Source: Methylotenera sp.
GTDB taxonomy: Bacteria > Pseudomonadota > Gammaproteobacteria > Burkholderiales > Methylophilaceae
NCBI RefSeq assembly: GCF_030684185.1
Contig: NZ_JAUXOY010000030.1
Location: 62,001-126,000 of the forward strand
Direction of reading: 5' to 3'
DNA length: 64,000 nucleotides
Below the pieces are notes generated by a model, which had not been told where the DNA came from, ran no database searches, and saw nothing but the letters and a program-made list of their open reading frames with translations. Below, one piece after another: positions 40,891-52,789 of this stretch. Both the position numbers and the translations under genes were made by a program. Every line of letters begins with the position of its first letter. The stretch's first letter is position 1.

Positions 40891-41361
40891 ATGAACATTA
40901 ACTTTACACTTATCGCACAAGCCATCGCATTTGCTGTGTTGATTTGGTTCACAGTGAAATTCGTTTGGCCACCGCTGTTATCAGCGATTGAAACACGCCA
41001 AAAGGAAATCGCTGATGGCTTAGCAGCAGCACAAGAAGGTAAAAGTGCTTTGGAAGTTGCAGCTAAGAAATCAGAAGTCACTTTGAACGAAGCCAAGCAA
41101 AAAGCGAGCGAAATTATTGGCCAAGCTGAAAAACGCGGTTCACAAATCGTAGAAGAAGCTAAGGGTAATGCTAAAGCTGAAGGCGAGCGTATTATAGCGA
41201 GCGCTAAAGCTGAAATCGACCAAGAAGTAAACCGTGCAAAAGAGGGTCTACGTTCGCAGGTGTCGGCGTTAGCCATCGCAGGTGCTGAAAAAATCTTGCG
41301 TAAAGAGATTGATGCAAAGGCGCACAGCGAAATGTTATCTAAACTAGCAGCAGAACTTTAA
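40891..41361 (+). CDS. atpF: ATP synthase F0 subunit b
   Basis: 156 residues: one N-terminal membrane helix and a long Ala/Glu/Lys-rich amphipathic helix that forms the dimeric peripheral stalk. The start [21 protein letters not shown] is typical of proteobacterial b subunits. It lies 9 bases before atpH. Confidence 0.97.
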   Translation: MNINFTLIAQAIAFAVLIWFTVKFVWPPLLSAIETRQKEIADGLAAAQEGKSALEVAAKKSEVTLNEAKQKASEIIGQAEKRGSQIVEEAKGNAKAEGERIIASAKAEIDQEVNRAKEGLRSQVSALAIAGAEKILRKEIDAKAHSEMLSKLAAEL

Positions 41362-41370
41362 GGACAGGAT

Positions 41371-41907
41371 ATGGCTGAAATATCAACCATCGCAAGGCCT
41401 TATGCAGTAGCTGCCTATAAATTAGGTAGCGAGCAAAAAGCTTTGGCTAAGTGGTCTGAAATGTTGGGTTTTGCATCGAGTGTCGCTAGCGACGCGCAAA
41501 TGCAGGCTTACATTCAGGATCCAAAAGTAGTCAGTAGCGAATTGCAAGCCGCTTTTTTAAAAGTGTGTGGCGATAAACTTAACGAACATGGCCAGAACTT
41601 GATAAAAGTGTTGGTCGAATATGGTCGTATGTCTATTTTACCGGCCATTTCTAGTGCGTTTGAAGAGCTTAAAGCGCTGGATGAAGGTACGCTTGATGCG
41701 CAAATTATTGCGGCTGCGAAGCCTAGTGCTGCTGAGGTCAAAGATTTAGTAAAGCGCTTGGAAGCCAAGTTTGGTAAAAAGATTGAAGCCAATGTTTCTG
41801 TAGATTCAGAACTTATTGGCGGTATAAAAATTATTGTTGGCGATACCGTGATAGACGCATCTGTCAAAGGTCAGTTACAAAATTTAGCTTACACGCTTTC
41901 AGCTTAG
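41371..41907 (+). CDS. atpH: ATP synthase F1 subunit delta
   Basis: 178 residues, beginning with the family-typical TIARPYAVAAYKLG and ending with IGGIKIIVGDTVIDASVKGQLQNL. It joins the b stalk to the top of F1. It lies within the continuous atp operon. Confidence 0.97.
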   Translation: MAEISTIARPYAVAAYKLGSEQKALAKWSEMLGFASSVASDAQMQAYIQDPKVVSSELQAAFLKVCGDKLNEHGQNLIKVLVEYGRMSILPAISSAFEELKALDEGTLDAQIIAAAKPSAAEVKDLVKRLEAKFGKKIEANVSVDSELIGGIKIIVGDTVIDASVKGQLQNLAYTLSA

Positions 41908-41952
41908 GCCTACAAAGAATAATTTAGGCAAAGAAAACTATTAGGAGTCAAC

Positions 41953-43494
41953 ATGCAGTTATCTACATCAGAAATCAGTGAACTGATTAAAAGCAGATTA
42001 GAAAATTTTTCTACCTCGGCTGAAGCGCGTACTCAAGGTACAGTAATTTCAGTAACAGACGGTATTGTTCGTATTCACGGTCTTTCAAACGTAATGGCCG
42101 GTGAAATGATCGAGTTCCCAGGCAATACATTCGGTTTGGCGCTTAACTTAGAGCGTGATTCAGTGGGTGCGGTGGTTTTAGGTGACTACGAGCACATTAC
42201 TGAAGGTGACATCTGTAAATGTACAGGTCGTATTTTGGAAGTGCCGGTAGGCCCGGAGTTGATTGGTCGCGTCGTTAACGCGCTAGGTCAGCCTATCGAT
42301 GGTAAAGGCCCTGTCAACGCTAAGATGACAGATAAAATTGAAAAAGTTGCGCCAGGTGTTATTGCACGTAAATCAGTTTCACAGCCAGTGCAAACTGGTT
42401 TGAAATCTGTTGACTCAATGGTGCCGGTTGGCCGTGGTCAACGTGAGCTGATCATTGGCGACCGTCAAACAGGTAAAACTGCAGTTGCGATTGATGCCAT
42501 CATTAATCAAAAAGGTCAAAACATGACCTGTATCTACGTTGCGATTGGCCAAAAGGCTTCTACGGTGGCTAACGTGGTACGCAAACTTGAAGAAAACGGC
42601 GCGATGGCTTACACCATTGTAGTTGCTGCTACTGCTTCTGATTCTGCTGCATTGCAATTCTTAGCACCATATGCCGGTTGTACTATGGGCGAATACTTCC
42701 GTGATCGCGGTGAAGATGCATTGATCGTTTATGATGATTTGACCAAACAAGCGATTGCTTATCGTCAAATTTCATTGCTATTACGTCGTCCACCAGGCCG
42801 TGAAGCGTATCCAGGTGATGTGTTCTACATTCACTCACGTTTGTTAGAGCGTGCAGCTCGTGTTAACGAAGAGTATGTAGAAAAATTCACTAACGGTGCA
42901 GTTAAAGGTAAAACAGGTTCATTAACAGCATTGCCGGTGATTGAAACAGCTGCCGGTGACGTTTCTGCATTCGTTCCAACTAACGTTATTTCTATTACTG
43001 ATGGTCAGATCTTCCTGGAAACTGACTTGTTCAACGCTGGTATTCGTCCTGCGATTAACGCTGGTATTTCAGTGTCTCGCGTGGGTGGTGCTGCTCAAAC
43101 TAAAGTCATCAAGAAATTAGGCGGCGGTGTACGTTTAGCGCTTGCTCAATACCGTGAATTGGCGGCGTTTGCGCAGTTTGCTTCTGATCTGGATGAAGCT
43201 ACACGTAAACAATTGGATCGCGGTCGTATGTTTACTGAGTTGATGAAGCAAGCACAGTATGCACCTTTAAACGTTTCTAATATGGCAATTACATTGTTTG
43301 CAGCTAACAAAGGTTACTTTGATGATGTTCCAACCAACAAGGTATTAGCTTTTGAAAATAAATTGCATAGTTTCATCGCTTCAAAATATAAATCTATTGC
43401 TGATGCGATTGAATCAAGTAAAGATTTAAGCGGCGACAATGAAAAAGCACTTGATGCAGCAATTCAAGACTTTAAAGCTACAAACGCATACTAA
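41953..43494 (+). CDS. atpA: ATP synthase F1 subunit alpha
   Basis: 513 residues with the P-loop [15 protein letters not shown] and the alpha-subunit signature [17 protein letters not shown]. It carries the non-catalytic nucleotide sites. A ribosome-binding site (AGGAGT) precedes the ATG. Confidence 0.99.
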   Translation: MQLSTSEISELIKSRLENFSTSAEARTQGTVISVTDGIVRIHGLSNVMAGEMIEFPGNTFGLALNLERDSVGAVVLGDYEHITEGDICKCTGRILEVPVGPELIGRVVNALGQPIDGKGPVNAKMTDKIEKVAPGVIARKSVSQPVQTGLKSVDSMVPVGRGQRELIIGDRQTGKTAVAIDAIINQKGQNMTCIYVAIGQKASTVANVVRKLEENGAMAYTIVVAATASDSAALQFLAPYAGCTMGEYFRDRGEDALIVYDDLTKQAIAYRQISLLLRRPPGREAYPGDVFYIHSRLLERAARVNEEYVEKFTNGAVKGKTGSLTALPVIETAAGDVSAFVPTNVISITDGQIFLETDLFNAGIRPAINAGISVSRVGGAAQTKVIKKLGGGVRLALAQYRELAAFAQFASDLDEATRKQLDRGRMFTELMKQAQYAPLNVSNMAITLFAANKGYFDDVPTNKVLAFENKLHSFIASKYKSIADAIESSKDLSGDNEKALDAAIQDFKATNAY

Positions 43495-43517
43495 TCTTTA
43501 ACTATTAGGACACTAAA

Positions 43518-44456
43518 ATGGCTGGTAGTAAAGAGATTAGAACCAAGATTAAGAGTGTAGAGAACACACGCAAGATCACTAAAGCAATGGAAATGGTGGC
43601 CGCTTCTAAAATGCGTAAAGCGCAGGATAGAATGCGTGCTTCACGCCCATACGCTGATAAAATTCGTAATGTAGCAGCCCATCTTTCTTTAGCGCATTCG
43701 GAATACAAACACCCTTTTCTTTTAAAGCGTGAGAATGTAAAAAATATTGGTATTATCGTAGTCAGCTCTGATAAAGGGCTTTGCGGTGGTTTGAATACCA
43801 ATGTACTGCGACTTTCAATTAACCAGATGAAAAACTGGGAGTCTGAAGGCAAGGCAATTACCGTTAGTGCAATTGGCAACAAGGGTTATACATTTATGAA
43901 CCGCGTTGGAGCCAATGTAAAGTCACATATTACTGGTTTAGGCGACGTTCCGCATTTGGAAACCTTGATTGGTACGATTAAAGTGATGTTAGATGCTTAT
44001 ACCGCTGGTGAAATCGATCAGTTATATATCTGCTATACACGCTTCATTAACACGATGAAACAAGAGCCAGTGCTGGAGCAATTGCTACCCTTAACAGCTG
44101 AGCGTTTAGGTACACATGCTGAGCACGAAAAAGTAGAGGCACTTACAACTAGTGGCGTCATTAAAAGCGCACTACAGATTGGCGCTGCCAAAGGGCACTG
44201 GGATTACATCTATGAACCTGAATCAAAGCCTGTCATTGATCAATTGATGGTGCGTTATATTGAGTCGTTGGTTTATAACGCGGTATCAGAGAACATGGCT
44301 TCTGAGCAATCGTCACGTATGGTCGCTATGAAGTCCGCATCTGACAATGCAAAAGAAGTAATCGGTGATTTGAAATTGGTTTACAACAAAGCACGTCAAG
44401 CAGCCATTACCAAAGAGATTTCAGAGATTGTCGGCGGCGCAGCAGCGGTTGCCTAA
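43518..44456 (+). CDS. atpG: ATP synthase F1 subunit gamma
   Basis: 312 residues, slightly longer than the E. coli protein. The N-terminal coiled-coil segment [26 protein letters not shown] and the C-terminal helix [15 protein letters not shown] are conserved. It is the central rotor shaft. Confidence 0.97.
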   Translation: MAGSKEIRTKIKSVENTRKITKAMEMVAASKMRKAQDRMRASRPYADKIRNVAAHLSLAHSEYKHPFLLKRENVKNIGIIVVSSDKGLCGGLNTNVLRLSINQMKNWESEGKAITVSAIGNKGYTFMNRVGANVKSHITGLGDVPHLETLIGTIKVMLDAYTAGEIDQLYICYTRFINTMKQEPVLEQLLPLTAERLGTHAEHEKVEALTTSGVIKSALQIGAAKGHWDYIYEPESKPVIDQLMVRYIESLVYNAVSENMASEQSSRMVAMKSASDNAKEVIGDLKLVYNKARQAAITKEISEIVGGAAAVA

Positions 44457-44505
44457 GGTAAGAAACAGAACATTAAATTAGAATTCAACAGATTAGTTTG
44501 AATAG

Positions 44506-45954
<1,449 letters not shown>

Positions 45955-45995
45955 GGGTTGCTTAGTTAATTAGTTAAACGCTTTAAGGAAAAAAA

Positions 45996-46421
45996 ATGGC
46001 AAATACTGTTCATATTGATGTGGTTAGTGCAGAAGCAAGTATTTTCTCAGGTGAAGCTGAGTTTGTCGTTGCGCCTGCAAGTGCTGGTGAAGTGGGTATT
46101 TATCCAAATCACGCACCAATGATTTCGACCATCAAACCTGGTTCACTTCGTATCAAGCAAGTTAACGAGGCGCAAGAGGTGTTAATCTATATCTCTGGCG
46201 GATTGCTAGAAATACAACCAGGTGTAATTACTGTGTTAGCTGATACCGCAGTACGCGGTCATGATTTAGATGAAGCAAAAGCAATTGCGGCAAAAGAGGC
46301 TGCTGAAGAAGCGTTGAAAAACAGAACTTCAGATGTAAATTACGCTGCAGCGCAGGCTGAATTGTCGGAGGCGTTAGCGCAGATTCAAGCAATTGAGCGT
46401 TTGCGTAAATCAGCACACTAA
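45996..46421 (+). CDS. atpC: ATP synthase F1 subunit epsilon
   Basis: 141 residues: an N-terminal beta-sandwich (VDVVSAEASIFSGEAEFVVAP...GEVGIYPNHAPMI) and a C-terminal helical hairpin that can inhibit the enzyme. It is the last gene of the operon and is followed by a strong terminator. Confidence 0.97.
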   Translation: MANTVHIDVVSAEASIFSGEAEFVVAPASAGEVGIYPNHAPMISTIKPGSLRIKQVNEAQEVLIYISGGLLEIQPGVITVLADTAVRGHDLDEAKAIAAKEAAEEALKNRTSDVNYAAAQAELSEALAQIQAIERLRKSAH

Positions 46422-46450
46422 TCTAAATTTAGCTTCATGTAAGATTAGCA

Positions 46451-46476
46451 AAAAGGCAGCCTCGGCTGCCTTTTTT
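46451..46476 (+). terminator. Intrinsic terminator of the atp operon
   Basis: GGCAGCC (46455-46461) pairs with GGCTGCC (46464-46470), preceded by A4 and followed by T6. Confidence 0.92.
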
Positions 46477-46528
46477 GTTATACTTTGTATATATAAATAA
46501 ACAGTTTTAAGAGATTCCAAATTTAAAA

Positions 46529-47899
46529 ATGAACAAACTTAACATTGTCATACTGGCAGCGGGTAAAGGTACCCGCATGTATTCAACCTTGCCAAAAGTG
46601 CTGCATGTTGTTGGTGCAAAAACTATTTTGGCGCATGTAATAGATTGTGCGAAAACTCTTAATCCTAACAAAATAATCGTAGTGTACGGCTTTGGCGGTG
46701 AAATGGTAAAAGAGGCGTTTGCTAACGAAAACATTACATGGGTTAAACAGGAAGAACAACTGGGAACTGGCCATGCGGTTCAGCAAGCAGTGCCGTTTTT
46801 AGAAGATGATGCAGATACGCTCATTTTATTAGGTGATGTACCGCTAGTTGATTCTTCAGCCTGCCGTAAATTATTAGAGCAAGCGAACAATAAGCTTGCA
46901 ATATTATCTTTTAATAAAGATGATCCAACAGGTTATGGTCGTATAGTGCGCGAGCTCACAGGTAATGTAGCTGCAATTGTTGAACACAAGGATGCCACAG
47001 TAGTACAGCGCCAAATTAATGAAGTGAACACTGGCATTATGGCGATGCCAAATAAGTATTTGGTAACATGGTTGTCTGCACTTACCAACCACAATGCCCA
47101 GGGAGAATATTATTTAACCGACATTGTTGAATTAGCGGTAAATGATAAAGTCAATGTAGTTGCGGAAATTACAGCAGATGAATGGTCGGTCACTGGTATC
47201 AATTCAAAAACAGATTTAGCGCAGATTGAACGTGTTTATCAATTACGTAATGCACAAAAGTTACTTCAGCAAGGCGTAACAATTAAAGACCCAGCCCGCC
47301 TAGATGTGCGTGGTTTGCTTAATTGTGGACGCGATGTTGAGATTGATGTGAATTGTGTGTTTGAAGGAAACGTTAGTTTAGGCGATAACGTTAAAATCTC
47401 GGCAAACTGTATTATTAAAAATGCCATCATAGAAGCGGGCGTTCAAATTGCACCATTTACCCACATTGATGACACAAAGATTGGCGAAAATAGTCGTATA
47501 GGGCCATTTGCCCGATTACGTCCAGGTACCACGCTGGCAGCAGATACGCATATAGGAAATTTCGTTGAACTTAAAAACTCGCAGGTTGATGTTGGTAGCA
47601 AAATTAACCATTTGAGTTATGTAGGCGATACAACCGTAGGAAAAAACGTTAATATCGGCGCAGGCACAATTACTTGTAATTATGATGGTGCCAATAAATT
47701 CAGAACGATAATTGAAGATAACGCTTTTATTGGCTCGGATTCGCAATTAGTCGCACCTGTGACGATTGGACGAGGGGCAACCATTGCCGCAGGTTCCACA
47801 ATCACAAGAGATGCACCAGCAGATGCTTTAACTTTCTGTCGCGCCAAAGATCAAAAAACGATTGTGGGCTGGAAACGCCCGCAAAAAATTAAAAAGTAG
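46529..47899 (+). CDS. glmU: Bifunctional GlmU (glucosamine-1-phosphate acetyltransferase / UDP-GlcNAc pyrophosphorylase)
   Basis: 456 residues. The N-terminal uridylyltransferase has LAAGKGTRMYSTLPK; the C-terminal left-handed beta-helix contains many hexapeptide repeats and the acetyltransferase region NFVELKNSQVDVGSKINHLSYVGD. It makes UDP-GlcNAc for peptidoglycan and lipopolysaccharide. glmS follows after 49 bases. Confidence 0.97.
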   Translation: MNKLNIVILAAGKGTRMYSTLPKVLHVVGAKTILAHVIDCAKTLNPNKIIVVYGFGGEMVKEAFANENITWVKQEEQLGTGHAVQQAVPFLEDDADTLILLGDVPLVDSSACRKLLEQANNKLAILSFNKDDPTGYGRIVRELTGNVAAIVEHKDATVVQRQINEVNTGIMAMPNKYLVTWLSALTNHNAQGEYYLTDIVELAVNDKVNVVAEITADEWSVTGINSKTDLAQIERVYQLRNAQKLLQQGVTIKDPARLDVRGLLNCGRDVEIDVNCVFEGNVSLGDNVKISANCIIKNAIIEAGVQIAPFTHIDDTKIGENSRIGPFARLRPGTTLAADTHIGNFVELKNSQVDVGSKINHLSYVGDTTVGKNVNIGAGTITCNYDGANKFRTIIEDNAFIGSDSQLVAPVTIGRGATIAAGSTITRDAPADALTFCRAKDQKTIVGWKRPQKIKK

Positions 47900-47948
47900 A
47901 TTACAGATAATAATTCCAACAAGCACTAAAGACATAGGAAAATAGTTT

Positions 47949-49778
47949 ATGTGTGGCATTGTAGGCGCAGTTGCAAATAGAAATGTTGTTTCAACCTTAA
48001 TAGAAGGACTCAGCCGCTTGGAATATCGTGGCTATGACTCTGCTGGTGTTGCTGTTTTAAGTGGCAGTGGCATAGAGCGTGTACGCGCTGTTGGCCGCGT
48101 TGCAGCCATGACTGAAAAAGCATTGGAATCCAATTTAAGCGGAGAGGTTGGCATCGGCCATACACGCTGGGCTACACATGGCGGTGTCACAGAGAGTAAC
48201 GCCCATCCCCATGTTTCTAAAGGTGAAATTGCTGTAGTACATAACGGCATTATCGAAAATCATGATGAACAACGTAACCGTTTAAAAGCCCTGGGTTATG
48301 AATTCACCTCACAAACTGATACTGAAGTTATTGCGCACTTGATTCACTTTTACCACAAAGATTTAGCACTGTTAGCTGCCACACAAAAGGCCGTGGCTGA
48401 ACTTACGGGCGCGTTTGCCATTAGTGTAATTTCAGTTAAAGAGCCTGAGCATATGATTACCGCGCGCTTGGGCTGCCCGTTACTGATTGGCTTAGGGGAT
48501 GGTGAAAACTTCATCGCGTCAGACGTTTCTGCCGTATTGTCTGTGACACGAAAAGTAATTTATTTAGAAGATGGTGATGTTGCTGATATTCGCCGCGATG
48601 GTGTAACGATTTTTGGGCGTGATGGCAACACTGTTGAGCGTAAAATCCATATGAGCGATGTATCGCTTGCCAGTATGGAGCTAGGACCTTATGCTCACTT
48701 CATGCAAAAGGAAATACACGAACAACCTAAAGCGCTAACAGATACCATTGAAGCGTTGATAGATGATAACAAATTTTCGCCAGCTCTATTTGGTATAAAC
48801 GCCAGTGAAGTATTTGAGCAAGTCGATAGCATCTTGATTCTGGCTGCAGGAACGAGCTATTACGCTGCACTCACGGCTAAATACTGGCTAGAGAGTATTG
48901 CCAAAATACCGACTAACGTCGAAATCGCCAGTGAATATCGCTATCGCCAATCTGTAGCTAATCCTAAGCAGCTTATCGTGACAATCTCGCAATCAGGAGA
49001 AACGCTAGATACGATGGAGGCGCTAAAGCACGCTAAATCGCTGGGTCAGAATTTAACTTTGGCAATTTGTAACGTGCAAGAGAGTGCCATTCCAAGAGCT
49101 TCACGGCTTGTTTTTTACACCCGTGCAGGCGCGGAAATCGGCGTGGCCTCTACTAAAGCCTTCACCACGCAATTAGTAGCCTTGTTTACCTTGGCCGCTA
49201 CACTTGCTAAACAACGTGGTTTATTAGATAGCGAAGCTGAGCAGTCGCATCTAAGCGCGTTAAGACAATTAGCAGGAAGCGTGCAGCATGCCCTTAATTT
49301 AGAGCCGCAAATTCGTGAATGGGCAAAGGCCTTTGCTAATAAACAGCACGCCTTGTTTTTAGGGCGTGGTATACATTATCCAATCGCGTTAGAAGGCGCG
49401 CTCAAGCTTAAAGAGATCTCATATATCCATGCCGAGGCTTATCCCGCAGGCGAACTTAAACATGGCCCATTGGCGTTGGTAGATAGTGATATGCCTGTAG
49501 TAGTCATCGCGCCAAACGATGCTTTGTTAGAAAAAGTTAAATCTAATATGCAAGAAGTCAGGGCGCGCGGGGGTGAACTATTTGTATTTGCGGATTCTGA
49601 TAGTCATTTTAGTGCGTCTGAAGGTGTGCATGTCATCCGCACACCGCGCCACGTGGGCGTACTCTCCCCTATTTTGCATACAATCCCAGTGCAATTGCTG
49701 GCGTACCATGTAGCGTTATTGAAAGGGACCGATGTTGATAAGCCCAGGAATTTGGCAAAGAGCGTGACGGTTGAATAA
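47949..49778 (+). CDS. glmS: Glutamine--fructose-6-phosphate aminotransferase (isomerising)
   Basis: 609 residues. Cys2 (MCGIVGAV) is the glutaminase nucleophile; the two SIS domains follow ([17 protein letters not shown] and [38 protein letters not shown]), ending LAKSVTVE. It makes glucosamine-6-phosphate, the first step of amino-sugar synthesis. No obvious glmS-ribozyme-like element is visible in the 49-base leader. Confidence 0.98.
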   Translation: MCGIVGAVANRNVVSTLIEGLSRLEYRGYDSAGVAVLSGSGIERVRAVGRVAAMTEKALESNLSGEVGIGHTRWATHGGVTESNAHPHVSKGEIAVVHNGIIENHDEQRNRLKALGYEFTSQTDTEVIAHLIHFYHKDLALLAATQKAVAELTGAFAISVISVKEPEHMITARLGCPLLIGLGDGENFIASDVSAVLSVTRKVIYLEDGDVADIRRDGVTIFGRDGNTVERKIHMSDVSLASMELGPYAHFMQKEIHEQPKALTDTIEALIDDNKFSPALFGINASEVFEQVDSILILAAGTSYYAALTAKYWLESIAKIPTNVEIASEYRYRQSVANPKQLIVTISQSGETLDTMEALKHAKSLGQNLTLAICNVQESAIPRASRLVFYTRAGAEIGVASTKAFTTQLVALFTLAATLAKQRGLLDSEAEQSHLSALRQLAGSVQHALNLEPQIREWAKAFANKQHALFLGRGIHYPIALEGALKLKEISYIHAEAYPAGELKHGPLALVDSDMPVVVIAPNDALLEKVKSNMQEVRARGGELFVFADSDSHFSASEGVHVIRTPRHVGVLSPILHTIPVQLLAYHVALLKGTDVDKPRNLAKSVTVE

Positions 49779-49812
49779 ATTAGCTTAACTGTTTACTAAT
49801 TGTGAACACATA

Positions 49813-49872
49813 AAATAAAGTTCTTTCCCAGCAAATAAAGTCCTTTCCTGAAAAATAAAGTTCTTTACTGGA
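49813..49872. repeat. Three tandem 20-bp repeats after glmS
   Basis: AAATAAAG starts at 49813, 49833 and 49853, exactly 20 bases apart, and each is followed by TTCTTTCC, TCCTTTCC or TTCTTTAC. Each unit contains a short imperfect dyad (AAAG-TTC/TCC-TTT). The array lies between glmS and the convergent YggL-like gene. Confidence 0.8.
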
Positions 49873-49910
49873 TTTTGTCTCAATATATTAAAAGTTGTAT
49901 GCAGATCACA

Positions 49911-50264
49911 TTAGCAATGCCAAGCATCCTGTAAATCATGAAGAGTGAACTCAATTATCCAGCTTTGCACTTCAAGCCAGCACTTCATTTTCAGCCAGTC
50001 ATCCTGAGTTAATGTGCCAGTATTAAATTTACATATAAATCCTGAAATATTATTTGAGTTCTGATCGCCGCCACCGCCAAAAATACAGTGGTTAATTTCC
50101 ACAAACTCTATCAAGCTATCAACAGCATCGTTAAATCGAACGGTGTTTTTATTGAAGGTTATGTCAACACTAAAACCATACTCTTTGAATTCACCTACAC
50201 GTAATTTCTTACGGAGTCTGCGACAGCGAGGCTTTAATCTTTCTGATGGGCTAAGTAATTTCAT
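49911..50264 (-). CDS. YggL-like 50S ribosome-binding protein (DUF469)
   Basis: 117 residues. The basic N-terminus RCRRLRKKLRVGEFKEYGFSV closely matches the SRRLRKKMHIDEFQELGFSV region of E. coli YggL, and the body keeps a VDSLIEFVE segment and a glycine-rich loop (FGGGGD). YggL proteins bind the large ribosomal subunit. It is monocistronic and convergent with glmS, with no clear ribosome-binding site. Confidence 0.82.
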   Translation of the reverse strand: MKLLSPSERLKPRCRRLRKKLRVGEFKEYGFSVDITFNKNTVRFNDAVDSLIEFVEINHCIFGGGGDQNSNNISGFICKFNTGTLTQDDWLKMKCWLEVQSWIIEFTLHDLQDAWHC

Positions 50265-50394
50265 TTGGTTAGGTGATTTCCAATAATGTCTACATGGTAA
50301 TAAATTAACATTTAAAAACCAAGTGCCACATGATATTCTTAACTCTCAGCTGATTTTTTTTACGCCATGAAAAACCCCTGTAAGAAGTTGTCTT

Positions 50395-50520
50395 ATGCAA
50401 TATGTGATTCAGGATATAAGGGTGGCTGTTAATTTAGAGATTGAAGTTCCTCCTGACTATCAGCTGGCTGCGCTTAACGCGGACGAGATTAAACAATTTT
50501 TCTCAATTAATAGTAACTGA
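50395..50520 (+). CDS. Small ORF, 41 residues, unknown
   Basis: It lies in a 457-base gap between the YggL-like gene and a histidine kinase gene. The sequence (MQYVIQDIRV... IEVPPDYQLAALNADEIKQFF) has a protein-like composition with a helix-forming C-terminus, but the ribosome-binding site is weak (AAGAAG). It could be a small cytoplasmic protein or a relic of a longer gene. I recognise no family. Confidence 0.3.
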   Translation: MQYVIQDIRVAVNLEIEVPPDYQLAALNADEIKQFFSINSN

Positions 50521-50570
50521 CGGCTTAATAAGGCTATCAACCAACTAACTCAAAGAAATGACTTCTGGAT

Positions 50571-50589
50571 AAAGTCCAGACTGGACTTT
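50571..50589. promoter_or_regulatory. Perfect 19-bp palindrome upstream of a sensor kinase
   Basis: AAAGTCCAGACTGGACTTT is a perfect dyad with one central base, 132 bases before the kinase start. The one-base centre cannot form a hairpin loop, so a protein-binding operator is more likely than a terminator. Confidence 0.45.
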
Positions 50590-50721
50590 TGGATTTTGTA
50601 TTCGTAATTTAAAACTACTCTCTAATTGTATTCAGAATATATAAGATCCAATCGGGAATTTCTCCCATGATGAAAGTCATCGAAATCTATACTATACGTA
50701 AGTCTTAGAAAATACGCTTAT

Positions 50722-52128
50722 ATGAGTCTTCAGCTTAAACTAAATTTGATGATTACCTGCTTGCTGCTTGTGCTATTAAGTGTAAGCGCATTTTTTGTCG
50801 TGAAAAACGCCAGTGAAGACGTACGGGCTGAGGTCACATCTACGGCAAATTTGGCATTACATTTATTGGATGCTGAAATTCTGCATTATTCTTCTGATTT
50901 TGGTTGGATTAACAATGGCGATGGTGCTTCAATTTTTAGGTTGAAAGAATTAGGTAACATCAGGCACTTAAAAATAGAGTTTTATGATATTAACGGTAAA
51001 TTGCGTGAGACTAATCGCAATAAGAAGCAAGCCCTAGAGGATAATGCGCCGCCAAAATGGTTTGTAAATGCGATGAGTCTGACTGGTGCAGAAATGCAAA
51101 AACAAACCAGAAACATTATTTTAAGTGGGCGCTATGTAGGTGAGCTGGTGGTGACGCCTGACCCAAGCTATGAGATAGCTGAGGTTTGGAACGACACCGT
51201 AGGCTTGCTCGGTTTGGCTGCACTATTTTTTGTGTTGATCAATGTGCTGGTGTATTTCGCGGTGAAACACACATTTAAACCAGTGGATAGAATTTTAGAT
51301 GCTTTGACGCAAATGGAGCAAGGGCGGTTTAGCAGTAGGTTGCCCGATTTTAAACAAGTTGAGCTGGATGCAATTGGCAAAAAATTTAATTCGATGGCGG
51401 ATACTTTGCAAAGTAGCACGCAAAATAATCACCGTTTAACGCAGCAAATAATCCGATTGCAAGAAGATGAACGTAAAAGCCTGGCGCGAGATATTCATGA
51501 TGAAATTGGCCAGTATTTAACGGCGATTCATGTGGATGCTAGCGCCATTTTAAATGGTAAAAAATTATCCGTAGCAAAAGAAAGCGCACAGGCCATAAGC
51601 AGCGTAACGCGTCAAATGATGGACATGGTGCATGAAATTCTACAGCGCTTGCGGCCTCGCGCTTTGGATGAATTGGGGCTTAGCCTGGCTTTAGGCGAAC
51701 TCATACATCATTGGCGGCAACGTTGCAGAAACGTCAACATTATTCAGAATATCGTGAGCAATATTGGTCCCATTGATGAAGCTGTATCTATTACTGCCTA
51801 CCGCGTGGTGCAGGAATGTTTAACCAATATTGCCAAACATGCCAATGCTCACCGTGTGACCATTAACGTAAGGCAGGATGCGCAGTATTTATATTTGCAT
51901 ATTGAAGATGATGGCGTGGGTTTCGACCCCACCATTACAGCGCAAGGTTTTGGATTAGCAGGCATGAATGAGCGCATACAAGGTTTGATGGGTGAGATGA
52001 AAATTGAATCATCCAAAAAATCTGATACTGGAAATCCTGACCTTGTAAGTCAAGTAGCCATAAGCCAAGGAACCCGAATTATGATTAAACTGCCCAAACA
52101 AGCGCGTATGACTGAAAGCGTCGCTTGA
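50722..52128 (+). CDS. NarX/DegS-type sensor histidine kinase
   Basis: 468 residues: two membrane helices (about 8-28 and 160-181) bracketing a periplasmic sensing region, a HAMP linker, a HisKA_3 phosphoacceptor domain with His259 (SLARDIHDEIGQYL), and an HATPase domain with QECLTNIAKHANAHRV and DDGVGFDP. The next gene overlaps by 4 bases and encodes its NarL-type partner. The signal is unknown. It resembles, in its catalytic part, the second kinase at 60.4-61.4 kb, and both flank the cluster next to mxaF, which suggests related control of C1 metabolism. Confidence 0.92.
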   Translation: MSLQLKLNLMITCLLLVLLSVSAFFVVKNASEDVRAEVTSTANLALHLLDAEILHYSSDFGWINNGDGASIFRLKELGNIRHLKIEFYDINGKLRETNRNKKQALEDNAPPKWFVNAMSLTGAEMQKQTRNIILSGRYVGELVVTPDPSYEIAEVWNDTVGLLGLAALFFVLINVLVYFAVKHTFKPVDRILDALTQMEQGRFSSRLPDFKQVELDAIGKKFNSMADTLQSSTQNNHRLTQQIIRLQEDERKSLARDIHDEIGQYLTAIHVDASAILNGKKLSVAKESAQAISSVTRQMMDMVHEILQRLRPRALDELGLSLALGELIHHWRQRCRNVNIIQNIVSNIGPIDEAVSITAYRVVQECLTNIAKHANAHRVTINVRQDAQYLYLHIEDDGVGFDPTITAQGFGLAGMNERIQGLMGEMKIESSKKSDTGNPDLVSQVAISQGTRIMIKLPKQARMTESVA

Positions 52129-52766
52129 TGATGACCATTAAGCTGATTTTGGTAGATGACCACGCCGTAGTCAGATCAGGTTTACGCCGATTATTGGAGC
52201 TTAATAAGCGGCTAGAAGTGATTGCTGAAGCGGATTCTGGCGAGCAAGCTTATCAGTGCTATGGGGAGCTGAAGCCAGATATTGTGGTGATGGATATTTC
52301 TATGCCTGGCATGGGCGGCTTAGAATCCGCTAGGCGCATCATTAAGCGCTATCCGGCGGCTAAAATCATCATTTTTTCGATGCATGAAACCGCATCATTT
52401 GCCTCTCAAGCCATCAAGTCTGGGGTAAAGGGCTATGTCACCAAAACGGGTGCAGCGGAAGACTTAACGCGCGCAGTGTTAGAAGTTGCCAATGGAAAAA
52501 CCTTTTTAAGTGCAGAAATTGCACAAAAAATAGCACTGGAAACACTTTCAGGACAGAGTGATCCTATTCACCTGTTATCAGGGAGGGAGTTTGAAGTATT
52601 TAGATTATTGGCCGAAGGTAAAAAGGTGGAAGAAGTGGCTGAAATGCTTAAAATCAGCCAAAAAACAGTGGCAAATTATTACACCATGATTAAACAGAAA
52701 TTAGGCGTAACGAGCCCTATAGACATGGTGCGTTTTGCCATACGTCATGGTTTAGTTGAAGGGTAA
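52125..52766 (+). CDS. NarL/FixJ-family response regulator
   Basis: 213 residues: a receiver domain with DDH at 11-13 and phosphoacceptor Asp57 (VVMDISMPGMGG), then a LuxR-type helix-turn-helix at about 146-210 (LSGREFEVFRLLAEGKKVEEVAEMLKISQKTVANY). It is translated with the kinase before it (ATG overlap). It is similar to the regulator at 59.7-60.3 kb. Targets are unknown; the Sel1-repeat gene 23 bases downstream may be in the same operon. Confidence 0.94.
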   Translation: MMMTIKLILVDDHAVVRSGLRRLLELNKRLEVIAEADSGEQAYQCYGELKPDIVVMDISMPGMGGLESARRIIKRYPAAKIIIFSMHETASFASQAIKSGVKGYVTKTGAAEDLTRAVLEVANGKTFLSAEIAQKIALETLSGQSDPIHLLSGREFEVFRLLAEGKKVEEVAEMLKISQKTVANYYTMIKQKLGVTSPIDMVRFAIRHGLVEG

Positions 52767-52789
52767 GAAAATTTTAACAAAGGGAAATT

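Noticed and set aside
47900-47948. glmS ribozyme or riboswitch before glmS
   Set aside because: The gap between glmU and glmS is only 49 bases, too short for the known ribozyme, and has no matching structure.
49813-49872. Small CRISPR array
   Set aside because: The repeats are contiguous 20-bp tandem units with no spacers and no cas genes nearby.
50571-50589. Intrinsic terminator
   Set aside because: The palindrome has a single central base, so the RNA could not form a proper loop at full stem length, and there is no upstream gene on that strand close enough apart from the doubtful small ORF.
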